DNA of 64,000 bases from Paraphaeosphaeria minitans (taxonomy: Eukaryota > Ascomycota > Dothideomycetes > Pleosporales > Didymosphaeriaceae): NCBI GenBank assembly GCA_015832175.1, contig WJXW01000001.1, positions 4,464,001-4,528,000 on the forward strand, read 5' to 3'. Made by a program: the position numbers and the translations under genes. Of this stretch, positions 1 to 11,948 are shown one piece after another. Positions within the stretch are counted from its first letter, which is position 1, and every line of letters begins with the position of its first letter. Under the pieces are notes generated by a model that saw only the letters and a program-made list of their open reading frames with translations, made no database searches and was not told the origin of the DNA.

Positions 1-2896
1 CACCGGGGCGCGCATCAACTCCGCCTTTTGAGCTCATTCGCGACGGAGGCTTCTTTGCTCCCCGTCCTGCATATGTCTTCCTACTTGCACCACTTGGCCC
101 AGTGTCAGGCATCCAGTCTGGATCTTTCCTTTTCTCCAGCCCCAGGGGCTTGCGTGCGGGTTGGGTGACATCGGTCTTTCGCGAAGAGGCTCTCAGCGCA
201 AATGCAGTTGCAGAGATTCTCCGGTCTTCTTGGGGGCTTCGCGGTCGTTCGAGCTCTTTGCGCAGCTTCGCAAGCTTGGTTTGTAAAGGGCGGAGCAAGC
301 GATGACAACGCGTCGTGTTAAACGCTAGGTCGTCGTTCGAAGCCATTGGCTAAATATGCTGCGCAGTAATATCGCGTACAGATGCGGCGGTAACTATTGC
401 ATTGAAAATATGTGAGGGGCTGTTTGAGTCTGACTCCTCTCGTCGAGTTGAAGACAAAGACTGTATGTTGACAAACATCGGCCACCGGCGCGACAATCCA
501 TTTTGGGAGTAGCGCCGGCATGCGTAGCTAGATCACATGACCAGTGCCGGCCTGGCAGCGTGCGCTTGCTTGGAAACTCCTTCATGTGACGAAGATGTTG
601 GCTTCAGGTGTAAATATATGAAATGTAGCTGGAGTCCTAAGCGTGCATTGAACGACAGTGATGCTTTGGCTTTTCCCTCAACAGGGGCCACGGAACGGCC
701 GAAAGAACCGACATACGTCAGCACTCCAAGCCTGCAATCAATGTTCACCGATCCGCCCTGGAGAGACTGGCGAGTTGTTCTGCGGTTACTATGTACAGTT
801 TCTTTATCCATTCTCTCGGGGCGAATGGCTTCAATGTTGCGGCACCTGATCTGCATTCCTTCAAGCTGCTCAAAAACACCCCGTACCTAGGTACTTAAGC
901 GCGCGAAAACCAGGAGACAATACTATATTCGCGGAGGCAGAACCTGACCTCTCTTGAGTATGCCTTCTATATGCAAAAAGACGCAGTACCGACAACAATA
1001 GAGCTATAACTAAAGAACATTGCAGAGCCAAGCGCGTTTGTGCTCTTACTAAGCTCACTCCTGCCTGTTTAGTTAGCAGATAGAGCCGCACCGTGCGCGA
1101 CACTACCTACATAGTAGGTACATGCGAACTCTCCGCAGTGACAGATCTCTCCGAAAAGGCCTTCTACTAAGCGTCCGAAGGCGTGGGGTTGACCTTTGTC
1201 CGCATTCATGGTGCGATCCATCGGGTCGTTGGAATGCGTCGATCGTCGTGCGCGTACTTGAACATGGATTGCGATCTGGAATGCTGTCGCTCTAGGAACG
1301 GATGATTAGCGCGGGCGGAAAGAGGCTTGATGACGGTCCGGAGTGGATGTTCGCCATGGATATCTTGACGATCAGTCGCATGGTCCGTATCCATCCAAAC
1401 CACCAAACGACACACACGCAACGAACAAGGCCGTGTATAGCGCATTTCGTGACGGTAGATGACGGTGCGCAGCGTTTCGACCTCACATGTCCGGGCTGAA
1501 GCCTCGTCGTCTCGCTACTAAAAGTTTGTAGGCCGCGGGGCTCAGCTGCCGCCGTCACTTAGGTTGAAACACGCGACCGGTATGATGGTTGTTGTTTATG
1601 CGCGGCGAGCTTGTTTTGCCTGAGCTATCGGAGCCGGAAGGATGGCCAAGCCTCGTTGCCAAGGTTTCTTCTGGCAGTGTCATGCACGGGTACTATATGC
1701 TTCTTCTAGTACGGAGAAGCACATGATCAGGAGGTTCCGAAAGGCGCAGGCGTAGAGTCATGGTGCGAAGGGAAATTGCTTTGTCGAAGAAGCAAACGAG
1801 AACAGGTCATCAAAATACCCTAGATCCTGCGGGCACGTTTGAGTTCGTATAGTAGATTGCGGCTGCCGTGTAGCGTCGTTAGGATGCGATCTTGGCTAAT
1901 TTGACAATTTTGCGAGGGTGGAAATTGACAACTTTGACTGTGGCTTGCAGTGCCACGTCGGTAGCGAATTGCGGAGACGGAACTCTGGCTGGTCGGAGCT
2001 GATTGGACACGCATGCCGTTATGCAGCCGCCCTGGCTCAACAGCGGTGTATTACCTACATAGTGTAGTTGCGACCTGCAAAGACAAGAGATCGGGTGGCT
2101 GGCCATCTGGTCTTGGGAAGGGCAACATTGCATCATAGGATGCAAAATGTTACCACGCCCATTCTGTATCGCACGTCTCCCACGTCGTACAGGAAGGCCA
2201 AGTATCACCACCCGCCTGAAGCGGCCATGGTTCCTGAGACTTTGCAAGGCTCAGTGGGTGAATCAAGGTCGTAATGGGCAATGTGGACACAACTGCTCCA
2301 AAACAACACTGCTTCTTGCAGGCGTTTTGGGCATGGCGGACCGACAGACACGCACCGTTTGAGACGGGGGCCTGGCAGCCTCAGATTACTTGATCCCTAT
2401 CAGACTTGTTGGTACTCAGAGAGCGACTTGGTGGGGACAGTGACGACGGGAGCTTGTTTCAGGCATGGAAGGATGCGGCGGTTCGCAGCGAGTGGTCAGG
2501 TTGCGAACTGCGACGTGGTAGGGCCGAATGGCGTACTGGCGTACTGGACCTGATTCCGAGGTTTGTATACTTTGTAGAGCGTTGATTGCAGATCGGGGCC
2601 TGGCTGAGATTACTTTCCCAACACTCGGAGAGGGCGGTGGTACAGCAGTGGGCTTCGCACGGAGGCTCGCATTGCACAGTGCAAGTCGACGCGAGCAAGA
2701 TGGAGCAATGTTATCGCAGGATCACGGCGGCCATGGGCGTGATTCCACCAACGGGAAGATTTGCACGTGTAGAAGATTCGGACGCATTGATGGCATCGCC
2801 ACCTCGTTTCACAACCATGGTCAGCGCCCAGGGGTGGTCAGCGAGTTGACAAGCGGGTCGCGTGTCGGCATGGAATGGAATGGAGGGCATTGGGCG

Positions 2897-3010
2897 TCTG
2901 GAAAGCCTGGGGTGGATGCTCTGGGAAGCCTGGGGTGGATGCTCTGGGAAGCCTGGGGTGGATGCTCTGGGAAGCCTGGGGTGGATGCTCTGGGAAGCCT
3001 GGGGTGGACG
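2897..3010. repeat. 23-bp minisatellite, about five copies
   Basis: Five head-to-tail 23-bp units (core gggaagcctggggtggatgc) are near-identical. Degenerate copies continue to about 3080, where the spacing widens. The two hypothetical frames that read through it owe their length to the repeat and are not supported as genes. Confidence 0.93.
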
Positions 3011-3142
3011 GTGAGTCGGGGGTCTGGGAAGCTTGCAGTGGACAAGGTGTCGCGGGTCTGGGAAGCGTGCGGTGGATGCTGTCGTGGGTCTGCGGTAAGT
3101 AAAAAAAAAGTCGTGGGTCTGGGCTGGGAAGGTGTCGACGGC

Positions 3143-3166
3143 AAGGAAGGAAGGAAGGAAGGAAGG
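3143..3166. repeat. (AAGG)n microsatellite
   Basis: About six perfect aagg tetranucleotides, just downstream of the 23-bp minisatellite and a nine-base A run. Confidence 0.9.
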
Positions 3167-3300
3167 TGCGATGTGCGCGGTGCGCGGTGCAGCTTGCTTC
3201 CTTCACGGGGGAGGCGTGCCGTCATGGGCTCATCTTGGCTAGTTTGCGACCTGGACCTGGAACGCTGTAGGAGCCTGCAGTGGAGGACGGGGGGGGGCTA

Positions 3301-3409
3301 GATGGCAGATGGCAGATGGCAGATAGCAGATGGCAGGTAACAGGTAGCAGGTGGCAGGTAGCAGGTAGCAGGTAGCAGGTGGCAGGTGGCAGGTGGCAGG
3401 TGGCAGGTG
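3301..3409. repeat. 7-bp tandem repeat (ggcagat / ggcaggt)
   Basis: About fifteen head-to-tail 7-bp units. The first four or five are of the ggcagat type and the rest of the ggcaggt / agcaggt type, so the array shows a variant switch along its length. Confidence 0.93.
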
Positions 3410-3599
3410 CACGGCGTCGCTGAGGGTGGAGCCTCCAAGGGCACCGTGGACTCTGGAGCAGGAGATTTCTAGGGAGCTTCTTCGGGAATCGGAGCAGGTG
3501 TTTCGTCCGCTGTGGCGCTGGTTGTTGGCTGCTGGGCGCTGGCCGCCCCCCGTTTCAGCGCCCGCTCAGCGCCCGCTCAGCGCCGAATCGTAGACACCT

Positions 3600-3627
3600 G
3601 CCCGCCTGCCCGCCTGCCCGCCTGCCG
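3600..3627. repeat. 8-bp tandem repeat (cctgcccg)
   Basis: Three to four copies of an 8-bp C-rich unit, preceded by a short duplicated cagcgcccgct element at about 3555-3580. Confidence 0.8.
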
Positions 3628-4339
3628 CCTGCGGATGCTTCGAGTCCCCACTCGCTAGGTACGGCATCCCCGCGACCAGTGTAGCCCAGTCGTCCGCCTG
3701 TTATGCCATCCAGCGCTCGCCACAATCAAACTCCTCTCTTACTTCAACAGTCCACCATCTCGCCCAAGTCACTCTTTTGCCGCCTGTTCCCTTCTCTGCG
3801 CCGCTGCCCATCCATCACGCTCCTTTTTCCCGCCGTCTACTACCTGCTTGCTCAATCTCAACCCTGGTGGACCCTCCCGGACAGCCTGTCGACACCATTG
3901 CCTGCTGCTTGCTTGCGCTACCCCAGGTCACCTGCAACTCACCCTGTCCCTTGCGTGTTATCCAGATTAACCCGCCTGTTCTGCCTCTTGCGTGTTGTCA
4001 ATACCCTCCCACGCGCCGATTGACCTTCTTGCGGCCTGCATCTAGCCCCCCGGCCTGGTCTGCCCAAGAAGGAGCCCGTCACGACCCATCAACACTCAAC
4101 CGAACGCCCGCCCGCCCTGGTCTTGACTCTTCGCCTCTTCGGAACCGACCGTTTGTGGCTCTTCCCACATCTGTCAATTGCTGGTCAAGGCAGATACCGC
4201 TCACTATACATAGTCGTCAATCCTTCCCCTGTTTCTCCCGGCAGTCACTGCTGTCATAACACATTTACCGACCGCTGGTCTGCTTTTCACACCCAGTCTC
4301 CTAAGGACCAAGGCCTGTGCATCTCTCAACACTCACACC

Positions 4340-6263
4340 ATGGCTTCGCCCGTTGCCAATGCCATGATGGAGACCGTCGTCCGTAGAAGTGGCCGAGGAC
4401 AACAGGAGGACCCCACCGCTCCCCTTGAGAACCTGAACGTCATGCACTACCTCGGCTGGATCTGGGTCGCCTTCGTAGGCACTTTCTTCATCTACCAGGT
4501 CCTCTTCCACTTCTCCAAATACCTACGCACGTTGGCATGCCTCAACAACGACACCCAGAGGTACTTCGCGACACCCAATGTCCTCTTCGCTACCTTCAGG
4601 AAACACTTCCTTGACGCACCGCTGTTCAGCACCCGTCACCACCGCGAGTTCAAGCTCTCCACCGCCATCAACGTCGGAACCCTGCCCAGCCGCCTGCAGA
4701 CGTTCATGCTTTTCGGCTACTTCGCCACCAACGTCGGTCTGAGCGTATGGAAGATCGACTGGAGCCAGAGCTACACCGCCGCTGCTGGCGAATTCCGCAA
4801 CCGCACTGGCGTCATGGCCGTCATCAACATGATTCCCTTATTCCTCCTCGCAGGACGCAACAACCCCGTCATCAAGCTAACTGGCATCTCCTTCGACACG
4901 ATGAACCTGATCCACCGCTGGTTCGGACGCATCGTGGTCCTCGAGGCTGTTGCGCACACGGTCGCATGGATGACCGCAAAGGTCATGACTAGTACGTCTT
5001 CCAGAACGCCAACGTGAGCATCAGCTAACAAAAACACAGAGGGATGGGGCGCCGTCCAGGCATCAATCACTGGTAGCACTTTCATCATGACGGGTTTCAT
5101 TGGCACAGTGGCCTTTGTGTTCCTCCTGATCCAGTCCCCCTCCCCAGTGCGCCACTCGTTTTACGAGGTCTTCTTGCACGGTCACATTGTCGCCGCTGCC
5201 ATCGCCGTTGGCGGTGTGTGGGTTCACTTGGACGGCATGCTTCACCAGAGGATGCTGTACGGCGTCGTTGCCCTCTGGGTCATGGAGCGCGCCTGGCGTT
5301 TCTTCCGCCTCATCAAGGGCAATGTCGGAAACGGTGGAACCCAAGCTGATGTTGAGGTTCTGCCCGGTGACGCTCTCCGCGTCACAGTCCGCATGGCCCG
5401 GCCCTGGACCTTCCGTCCCGGTCAGCACGCGTACCTCTACATTCCCTCTGTCGGACTCTGGACCAACCACCCCTTCTCCGTCGCTTGGAGTGAGGAAGAG
5501 GAGGACCTCAGCATCACCAGCATGACGGCTGACGAGAAGGGTCTTCCTATGAACCGCCAAGATATTCTTGAAGCGCGCAAGACGAGCATGTCCTACATCA
5601 TCCGCCGACGCACTGGTTTCACCGAGAAGCTGTACAACAAAGCGGATCTCTCTGCTGCCGGCAGATTTTCGTGCTCGGCATATGTTGAGGGCCCCTATGG
5701 TGAGTGCCGAACCCTGCTTCCCAGTCCCAATTTCTGCCATAGTAAGCAATATACGCCCACGCAACGCATGCTAACGTCACAACGCAGGTGGCGAGGACCT
5801 TAGCTCCTATGGTACAGTCATGCTCTGGGCTGCTGGTATCGGTATCACACATCAAGTTCCTCAGGTTCGCGAGATTGTCGCTGCTTACGCCAACGGTACC
5901 ACCGCCACCCGACGGCTCACCCTTGTCTGGATCATCCAATCTCCGGAGCACCTTGAATGGATCCGCACATGGATGACGCACATCTTGTCCATGCCGCGCC
6001 GTCGCGAGATTCTGAAGATCCTCCTCTTCGTCACGAGACCCCGCAGCACCAAGGAGATCCACTCGCCTTCGTCCAGCGTGCAGATGTTCCCTGGTCGGCC
6101 CAACGTGCAGGCGCTCATCGACCAGGAGATGATGGAGGGCATCGGCTCAGCATGCGTAACGACGTGCGGAACTGGCGCGCTCGCTGACGAACTCCGGCGC
6201 GCAGTGCGCGAGCGCGAGACGCAGTGGAACGTCGACTTCCGCGAGGAGTCGTTCTCTTGGTAA
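4340..6263 (+). CDS. Ferric-reductase-family transmembrane metalloreductase
   Basis: Three exons: 4340-4991, 5040-5699 and 5788-6263, with GT-AG introns of 48 and 88 nt, giving 595 residues. The product should be a plasma- or vacuolar-membrane flavocytochrome that moves electrons from NADPH through FAD and two hemes to extracytoplasmic metal (FRE family, Fe3+/Cu2+ reduction). Several transmembrane helices lie in the N-terminal half. Two His pairs with the bis-heme spacing H-x13-H are visible, H192/H206 (start LIHRW) and a second pair starting HGHIV. The HPFSVAW motif matches the FAD-binding HPF[ST] box. After intron 2 the GPYGG and AAGIGIT segments match the NADPH-binding site, and CGTG near the end is the usual cysteine-glycine motif. 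The nucleotide site reads AAGIGIT rather than the more common GG[TS]G[IV]. The start is the first ATG after a C/T-rich leader. The metal substrate cannot be told from sequence; a NOX-type oxidase is less likely. Confidence 0.9.
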
Positions 6264-9200
6264 AGGCCTTGGCCTCGTTGGTGCTCGACGCCACGACTGC
6301 AAAACATGGCTGTGCCCTTCCGTTCTTCCCCCTGGCTTGCTGGCTGCATACAACACTCGAGTCACGGCATACCATTTAGCGCTATAGCAGGGACCTAATG
6401 ATGTCGTTCTATCCGTCTACCATGTTGTTCTCCTTGATGTATAAATTTCCTACGCTCGTTCCTTCGCTTACACTTCGTTTTGGACCGTCTTTTTGAGATT
6501 ACGAAAGAGCCCTGGCGACGGCAGGGTGGTAAAAGGGCCTTGGCTGGGAACGGAATGGCGCAAGGAGACATGTCTAGATAGACGGACGCGGCATATCCCG
6601 AGCCAATCTTCACTGGCCTGCAGGCACATGCACACGCATCTTCACTTTTGGTTGCTGGTGCTTTGACATGATTGCGGGATCAGCGTTCTCCAGTTTATTA
6701 GGTACCTAGGACTGCGGAGCTTCAAAGTGCATTCGGCCCCACCGTTCCTCGTACCTGCACGGTAGCTCCGCTTGCTCTACCTAGTGCAACCGCTTGCTCC
6801 GGGACATGGTGCAGGCGTCAGGACAAGGTCGCAGTACGTGCGAGAATTCCAAACCGCGAGGCTGGACCAATCAGGATGGGGCGAGGTGGGTGTGGGTCTG
6901 CGTGTGTTTTCAGGCGTCGAGCAGGCAGTGTACGCATACGCTACGAGTAGATGCGTGGAAGTTGGGGTGGTGTTGTCGCGGAGGGGAGTTCGCGAGCGGA
7001 AGGTACGTAGGAAGGGTACATCGGAGGTACCGAGCGTATGCGCTGGGCGTGGGGGTGAGGAGATTGCGTGTGAGCAAATCAATCGTGTTGACCGAAGAAG
7101 GTGCAATGGGTGTTGTTGCTCTTCACTAACAACTAGCCTACCGTAGGTACCTACTATGTAGACCACCGTACGTCAGGGTGGGGCGCATCTCACAAGCGCA
7201 GTTCGCACGATATCCACCTCATCCACCTCATCCACCTCATCCACCTCATCCACCTCATCCACCTCATCCAACACGCAGTACCTAACAACCTCCCTGAAAT
7301 GACCTTGCTCCATCGGCCCACACCTACCACGTTGCATCCATCGTGACTCGAGATCGCGAGAAACGCGCTCATCGCAATATGCCACCTCATCACCAATATT
7401 ACCGGAGCCCTCACGTGCTCGTGCTGGATGCCCATCTCATGGCAGCGCCTCGCCTCCAGATTGCAGCCAAGCACCATCACCACCCGGTATCGTCCATTTC
7501 CTAATCTAGCGCGGTCCTCCACCTTCGCAACCCTGATCCAACCCTAGCGTTCGCCGTTGTCCTCTCGCTACCCATGTGCAATACACCGTGGCCCTATTGC
7601 TACCCATATGCAGTACACCACATGCTCCAAGTACACCAGCTCGTACTACCCCACAAAGCACGCTCCTTTCCAATATCTACGCAAATGAACCCCGCAACCG
7701 CACCTTGTCACACCGTCTCGCTACCGCTGCTCAGCACACGACTGACCTCACGCCTACCGGGTGCTCGCGCCCAAGTACCATGATCGCTAACGTACGCGCA
7801 AATATCCATGTCGCAGTTCCAACCAACCGCACGCTTAGGCAGCACGCGCGGTCTAGACTTGGGCGGCTGAACTGGATAAAAGCGTCGTTGCGCCCGCGAG
7901 TGCGTGAGGATAGGACTGACAAATGCTTGTGTAAGGTGGCGGGGGAGGGCCTGCACTCGGAGCAAAAGTTGAAAGAGGCTTGGTATTGTGGGTCAGGACG
8001 AGTGTGGGCGTGAGCGTTCGGGGGGAGGGAGGGGTGGATGAGGAAGAGATGGGTACACAGGACAACACCTTACGCATTCGGAAAAGAATGCGTGTCTTAT
8101 CGCGAAGGCTGAAGAGAAGGTATGGTGGAGAGCACGCTTGGAGCACACCGAGTATCGTCATCGAGGTCGCATCCCAGACCAGCATCGAGGGAACCCACAA
8201 GGCGCCCAACTTGTTGTCCACGGTATCGAAAGACGGCATGAGTACATGCAAGTACGATCGCTGTCTGCATACGACCACAAGCTCGCCAAATGCCTTCGTA
8301 CAGAGATGCCGCTACCAGGCGATGGCATATGGCCGATTGGCATCCAGACCCACCTCTCGGACGGACAGCTTGTTCGCCTCGATTGCATATTTACCCTGTC
8401 TGCTGCAATCCAGCCGCATCTTATTTGCCTCGTTCATGCCTCGCGACTGGACATCTCCCGGTGCAGATATCGCTTCATGGCCTCGTACAGATGTAGCATA
8501 GACCGCTATACGCCTAGCACACGGAACTGGTATACCAGGTCGGAGCAGAAGCCGGTGGAAGAAATCGCCCATTGGGGGGAGTGTCTTATTAATATAGTAC
8601 GGTGTGAGTTTGTACAGGTGTCTCATCCGACAACATCCGCTGCCAACCAGAAATGGCACGCAACGTGTCATCTTCCAGCCTTCGTTGACGATGCAGAGTT
8701 GCATGAAGCAAAGCCACTCCCATGGAAAAGTTTGCAGCCGGGCTGCAGTACGAGGTTGCTGGCGAAGATGATTAGACGTAGCACCGCAACAAGGCATGTG
8801 CCTACACCTACAGGGCTAGCCTGGTCGCTGTCACCACATCTAAGCGGCAGGGCTTTTCGAATTGACGGTCAATCCATGGTTGGAGAGGGTCAGAGACACG
8901 CACAACAGGAAGCAAATACGAAAGTGCTTCCAGTGTGGAAAAGTCTCGCCAGCATCTTCGTGGATCCAAGTTGGAGCAATTTTAGGTCGGTGACACGGCA
9001 TGTATGTGGGGAAGTAAGTAGGTAAGGACGGGCCGTCGTGTGGAAAGTCGCACCAGAGTGAACAGTGCGAAGTTTGATTGCTAGGGAACTTGGTCGAGAT
9101 CGATGCGCCGTCTATGCCGTACCACATAAGGGTAGTAAATTCAAAACAAAAGAGTCGATCTAGAGCTGAGAAACAAACACTGCACGGTCTAGACTTGCCA

Positions 9201-9301
9201 TCTCATCCACGCCAATCCACGTGACAGCCACCTTGTCGATGCCAGTGCAATCGAGCCAACACACCCGCCCTCACCGGGCGACCCTCGCACTCCTCACCCC
9301 C
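6264..9301. other. Intergenic, no supported gene
   Basis: Three kilobases without a convincing gene. The longest frame (about 8138-9025, +) opens with a TTG and its translation has no recognisable domain or fungal coding character. A short AT-containing stretch after 6264 is presumably the 3' UTR of the metalloreductase. The only structured element is the 9-bp repeat at 7212. Confidence 0.55.
7212..7270. repeat. 9-bp tandem repeat (atccacctc)
   Basis: Six perfect copies and a partial seventh. The 9-bp unit keeps every frame open, which explains the repetitive short frames on the minus strand here. Confidence 0.95.
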
Positions 9302-10201
9302 TCAACTCCCCTCTCCCCGGACACTCCTCAACGTAGTATCCCGCTTAGCCTCGGCCAGCTGCTCCGGACTCTCAAACCGCTCAGGCACCTCGCCCCCCTC
9401 CTCCTCCATCCTCCACCGCAGCCGAATCCCCTCCCACCCCCTCCGCACCACATCCGCCATCACCCCATCCGTCCCCCCCAACAACCCCACCGCCTCCTCC
9501 ACACCCACCAACCGACTCTCGTACGCCGCCTCCTCGGCATCCACCCCCGTGCCCTCGTGGTGCCGCGGCTCGTACCCCGCGGGCTCCTGCACGACACGCT
9601 CCGCCAGCGTCAGACCCGCGGGGTACGCCGGCGGCGTCTTGTACGGTTCGTCGGGGCCCGTCTCGAGGGCGCCTTCGGCGGACGGCGGCAGCGTCTCCGC
9701 GATGTACCAGAAGAGGAGGTACTGCTTTGTGTTGCGGGCGAGGGGCATGAGTTGGATCCAGATGGGCTCTGCGGTTGTGGGGGGCGCGGTGAGGCGCGGG
9801 TGGGCTTGGGGTTGGTGGTGTGGTGAGGGGAGGGGGAGGACGCGGTTGCGGTAGCCGGACTGTGCGGGGGGTCGTTTGTTAGCTAGCTTTCGTTGTGTCG
9901 TGATAGCAGGGTATGGATGTGGGTGTGGGTTTGGCTGTGGGCAAGCCTGCTCGCGACGCACCTCCTCGTAACCTTCTCGCTCGGCTCCCGCTCGCGTATC
10001 CTCCCCCGCGTCGCGCCGTCCCTTGGGGAGGAAGTAGTACTTCCCCACGCGTCTGTCGACCGCGCTGCACACGACGACGCGCGCGGACGCGATGTGGAAA
10101 ATGGCCACGCCGGCGCCTTGCACGAAGTCCTCGGTGGCGTAGCGCGCAAAGGTGGGCGTGTCCGACTGCGGGGCCTCCTTCTGTGTGCTGCTGGGCACCA
10201 T
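9302..10201 (-). CDS. Nudix (MutT-type) hydrolase domain protein
   Basis: Two exons on the minus strand: 10201-9962 and 9859-9302, 265 residues. The intron (9860-9961, 102 nt) starts GTGCGT and ends CGCACAG. Removing it joins GYEE to SGY and restores the Nudix box G-x5-E-x7-REU-x-EE-x-GU, seen as GRRDAGE followed by REGYEESGY. The Nudix box binds Mg2+ and positions a catalytic Glu for hydrolysis of nucleoside-diphosphate-linked substrates. The substrate cannot be assigned from sequence. The intron is 34 codons long and has no in-frame stop, so an unspliced reading stays open but breaks the catalytic box. An upstream in-frame ATG at 10291 would add 30 residues with no Nudix character; I prefer the ATG at 10201, which starts MVPSSTQ just before the domain. 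Confidence 0.85.
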   Translation of the reverse strand: MVPSSTQKEAPQSDTPTFARYATEDFVQGAGVAIFHIASARVVVCSAVDRRVGKYYFLPKGRRDAGEDTRAGAEREGYEEVRREQACPQPNPHPHPYPAITTQRKLANKRPPAQSGYRNRVLPLPSPHHQPQAHPRLTAPPTTAEPIWIQLMPLARNTKQYLLFWYIAETLPPSAEGALETGPDEPYKTPPAYPAGLTLAERVVQEPAGYEPRHHEGTGVDAEEAAYESRLVGVEEAVGLLGGTDGVMADVVRRGWEGIRLRWRMEEEGGEVPERFESPEQLAEAKRDTTLRSVRGEGS

Positions 10202-10608
10202 GGTGGATGGTTCGGTGTGCGAGGAAGGTGGTGAGCGCAGGGGAAGACAGCAGCATATATCAGGTAGGCGCCATGTCGTAGGCAGAGACATTGACCGGTG
10301 GCATCGTGGCTGGTGCTGATGGCTGTGTCAGGCTGAGGAGGGTGCATTGGCAGGCAGCAGGTACGTCAGAGGCAAGGGACTCTCGCTTAGCGCCGGTTGT
10401 TTCTGTCTCCGCAAAAAGTGGGCGTGCTGGGAGCGTAGAGTCTTTGAAAAAATCAAGGTACACCGATCCCTTCATCACATGTTGTAGATTCACGTTGCCT
10501 CCGACGCAAAAGATGATAGGTACGGACATGCTTTATGTGATCGTAAACAATGTTTTGGACTTGTTAATCCTAGTCTATTCAATGGCATCTTATTAGGTAA
10601 GATGTTTA

Positions 10609-10625
10609 CAAAAAGAAAACAAAAA
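10609..10625 (-). terminator. Pol III T-run terminator of tRNA-Arg
   Basis: On the minus strand a run of five T residues, followed by a T-rich tract, starts 12 nt beyond the tRNA 3' end, as expected for RNA polymerase III termination. Confidence 0.75.
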
Positions 10626-10637
10626 GAATGAAATCTT

Positions 10638-10717
10638 TGACCGTGCCAGGGGTCGAACCTGGAATCTCTTGATTTACTGAATCGTAGTCAAGCGCCTTGC
10701 CATTGGGCCACACGGCC
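10638..10717 (-). tRNA. tRNA-Arg (anticodon ACG) with 8-nt intron
   Basis: The minus strand folds as a tRNA. The acceptor stem pairs GGCCGUG with CACGGUC, the T arm is CCAGG-UUCGACC-CCUGG (B box GGTTCGA), and the anticodon stem pairs CUUGA with UCAAG. The anticodon loop is 15 nt instead of 7, so about 8 nt after position 37 form a short canonical-position intron. The loop reads C-U-A-C-G-A, giving anticodon ACG, which after deamination to ICG reads CGU/CGC/CGA. The mature tRNA would be about 72 nt before CCA addition; the discriminator base is A. Confidence 0.92.
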
Positions 10718-11948
10718 AGTAGTGTTCGTTTGATGGTAGCTTTGTCATAAGATTTATATATATAGTTAATAAAAGAATTCTTGTAGTATGGCTCCTGGTC
10801 GAGAAAAAAAATCAACCCCCGCTTTGCGGCACATCCAACCGCAAAGTTTACCCCACCTTGCTACCAACTCGGAGAAGCAAAGCATTTGAGCAAGCATCTC
10901 AATTTGAAATCCGCAACGTGCCTCCACCGGTTCGCTTTGATGCATTTCAGCTTTTTACACACTCTATAGAGATAGCGTATCATGTACAGTTTCATTGAAC
11001 ATGCTCCAACGCTGTTCATCGCACGCCGTCATCAACTCTTTCGCCCCTCTGATTGGCTTGCGTTGACGACATTAGCACAGAACTCCACGACATCCGGCAA
11101 CGCTCGTTCTGGACTCCTAGATGCAACGCTTCCAAGGACTTTTACCCTTCAAGAAAATCAAGTAGGCGACATCGCAGGCAGTGTGTCTTGGTAACAGATA
11201 GCCAGCCGCCGTGCCTGACGCAATTTTTCACAGGATATACGTGCCTGCAGGCATTGTCACAGTGAGCTTGAGACCCATCGAATACATCTTGCTTGACCTG
11301 AGCTAGGGAGCTTTAAACATAACATTGGAAAACCTCCGAGTGATGGTGCTGATCCTCCGCACTTTTGTTCTCTGAAACCGTAATAACGGGCCCTTCCCAA
11401 CCTGTAAACATAGTTCAGGAATATGTACAAACGTACGTTGCCGGATTGGGAGACGACTCGGTCCATTCGTGGAACGGCTTGGCTCCAAGGCCTTGGACGT
11501 GGTATATTGCCGCGAGCATTGCGTACCTTCGTATCAAATACTAAGATGAGATACACGATTGACATGCAGCCAAGCATGTTGTTGGATCGCGCCGGAGCTC
11601 ACGCTATTGACCTTGGTATTCGATGTATCCTTCTCGCCACATTAATTGAGGGCGCTGAGATTCTCCAATGATCTTCCATTGGATCTTATCGGACGCCAGA
11701 GAGGTTAGGAGCGTGGCTTCGGATCTTGCTCTTGGCCGCACACTTTTCCTTGTCCCGCGATGTTGTCAGTTAAAAGCATTTTTACACCATTCTTGGCCGA
11801 CGAAATGTTCTCGAGCAACTCCGGTTGTATATAAAAGCTCTGATGTGGCCGGAGATGCACATCCCAGAATTCCGGTCACCTGGAACCTTCATTTCGGTCT
11901 TAGCAAATTGTTACTTAATCATATACTCTTTTCGGACTCGCGGCAGCT
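10718..11948. other. Intergenic between tRNA-Arg and the MFS gene
   Basis: No supported gene. Short frames around 11.26-11.67 kb on both strands lack recognisable domains. The last 100-200 bases before 11949 should contain the promoter of the permease; a tatataaa element near 11827 is a TATA candidate, about 120 bp upstream of the ATG. Confidence 0.5.

Larger units (their letters stand above)
1..4339. other. Gene-poor, repeat-bearing region upstream of the metalloreductase
   Basis: I find no open reading frame here with recognisable protein character; the frames are short, and the longest (about 2.5-3.3 kb) only reads through a tandem repeat. The stretch holds several simple repeats listed separately. 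From about 3.7 kb to the start at 4340 the + strand becomes strongly C/T-rich, which is common in promoters and 5' leaders of filamentous fungi and probably belongs to the downstream gene. Confidence 0.6.

Noticed and set aside
2528..3301. 257-codon frame over the 23-bp minisatellite
   Set aside because: Its length comes from the repeat; flanking residues show no domain or conserved character.
5063..5764. 233-codon frame antisense to the metalloreductase
   Set aside because: Shadow frame; the sense strand encodes conserved heme, FAD and NADPH motifs across two introns.
8138..9025. 295-codon open frame on the + strand
   Set aside because: It opens with TTG, has no recognisable domain or signal peptide, and an opposite-strand frame of 161 codons overlaps it; most likely chance in GC-balanced DNA.
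11257..11577. Minus-strand frame with a short hydrophobic start resembling a transporter helix
   Set aside because: Possible splice-like sites were present but no continuous domain could be assembled on either strand.
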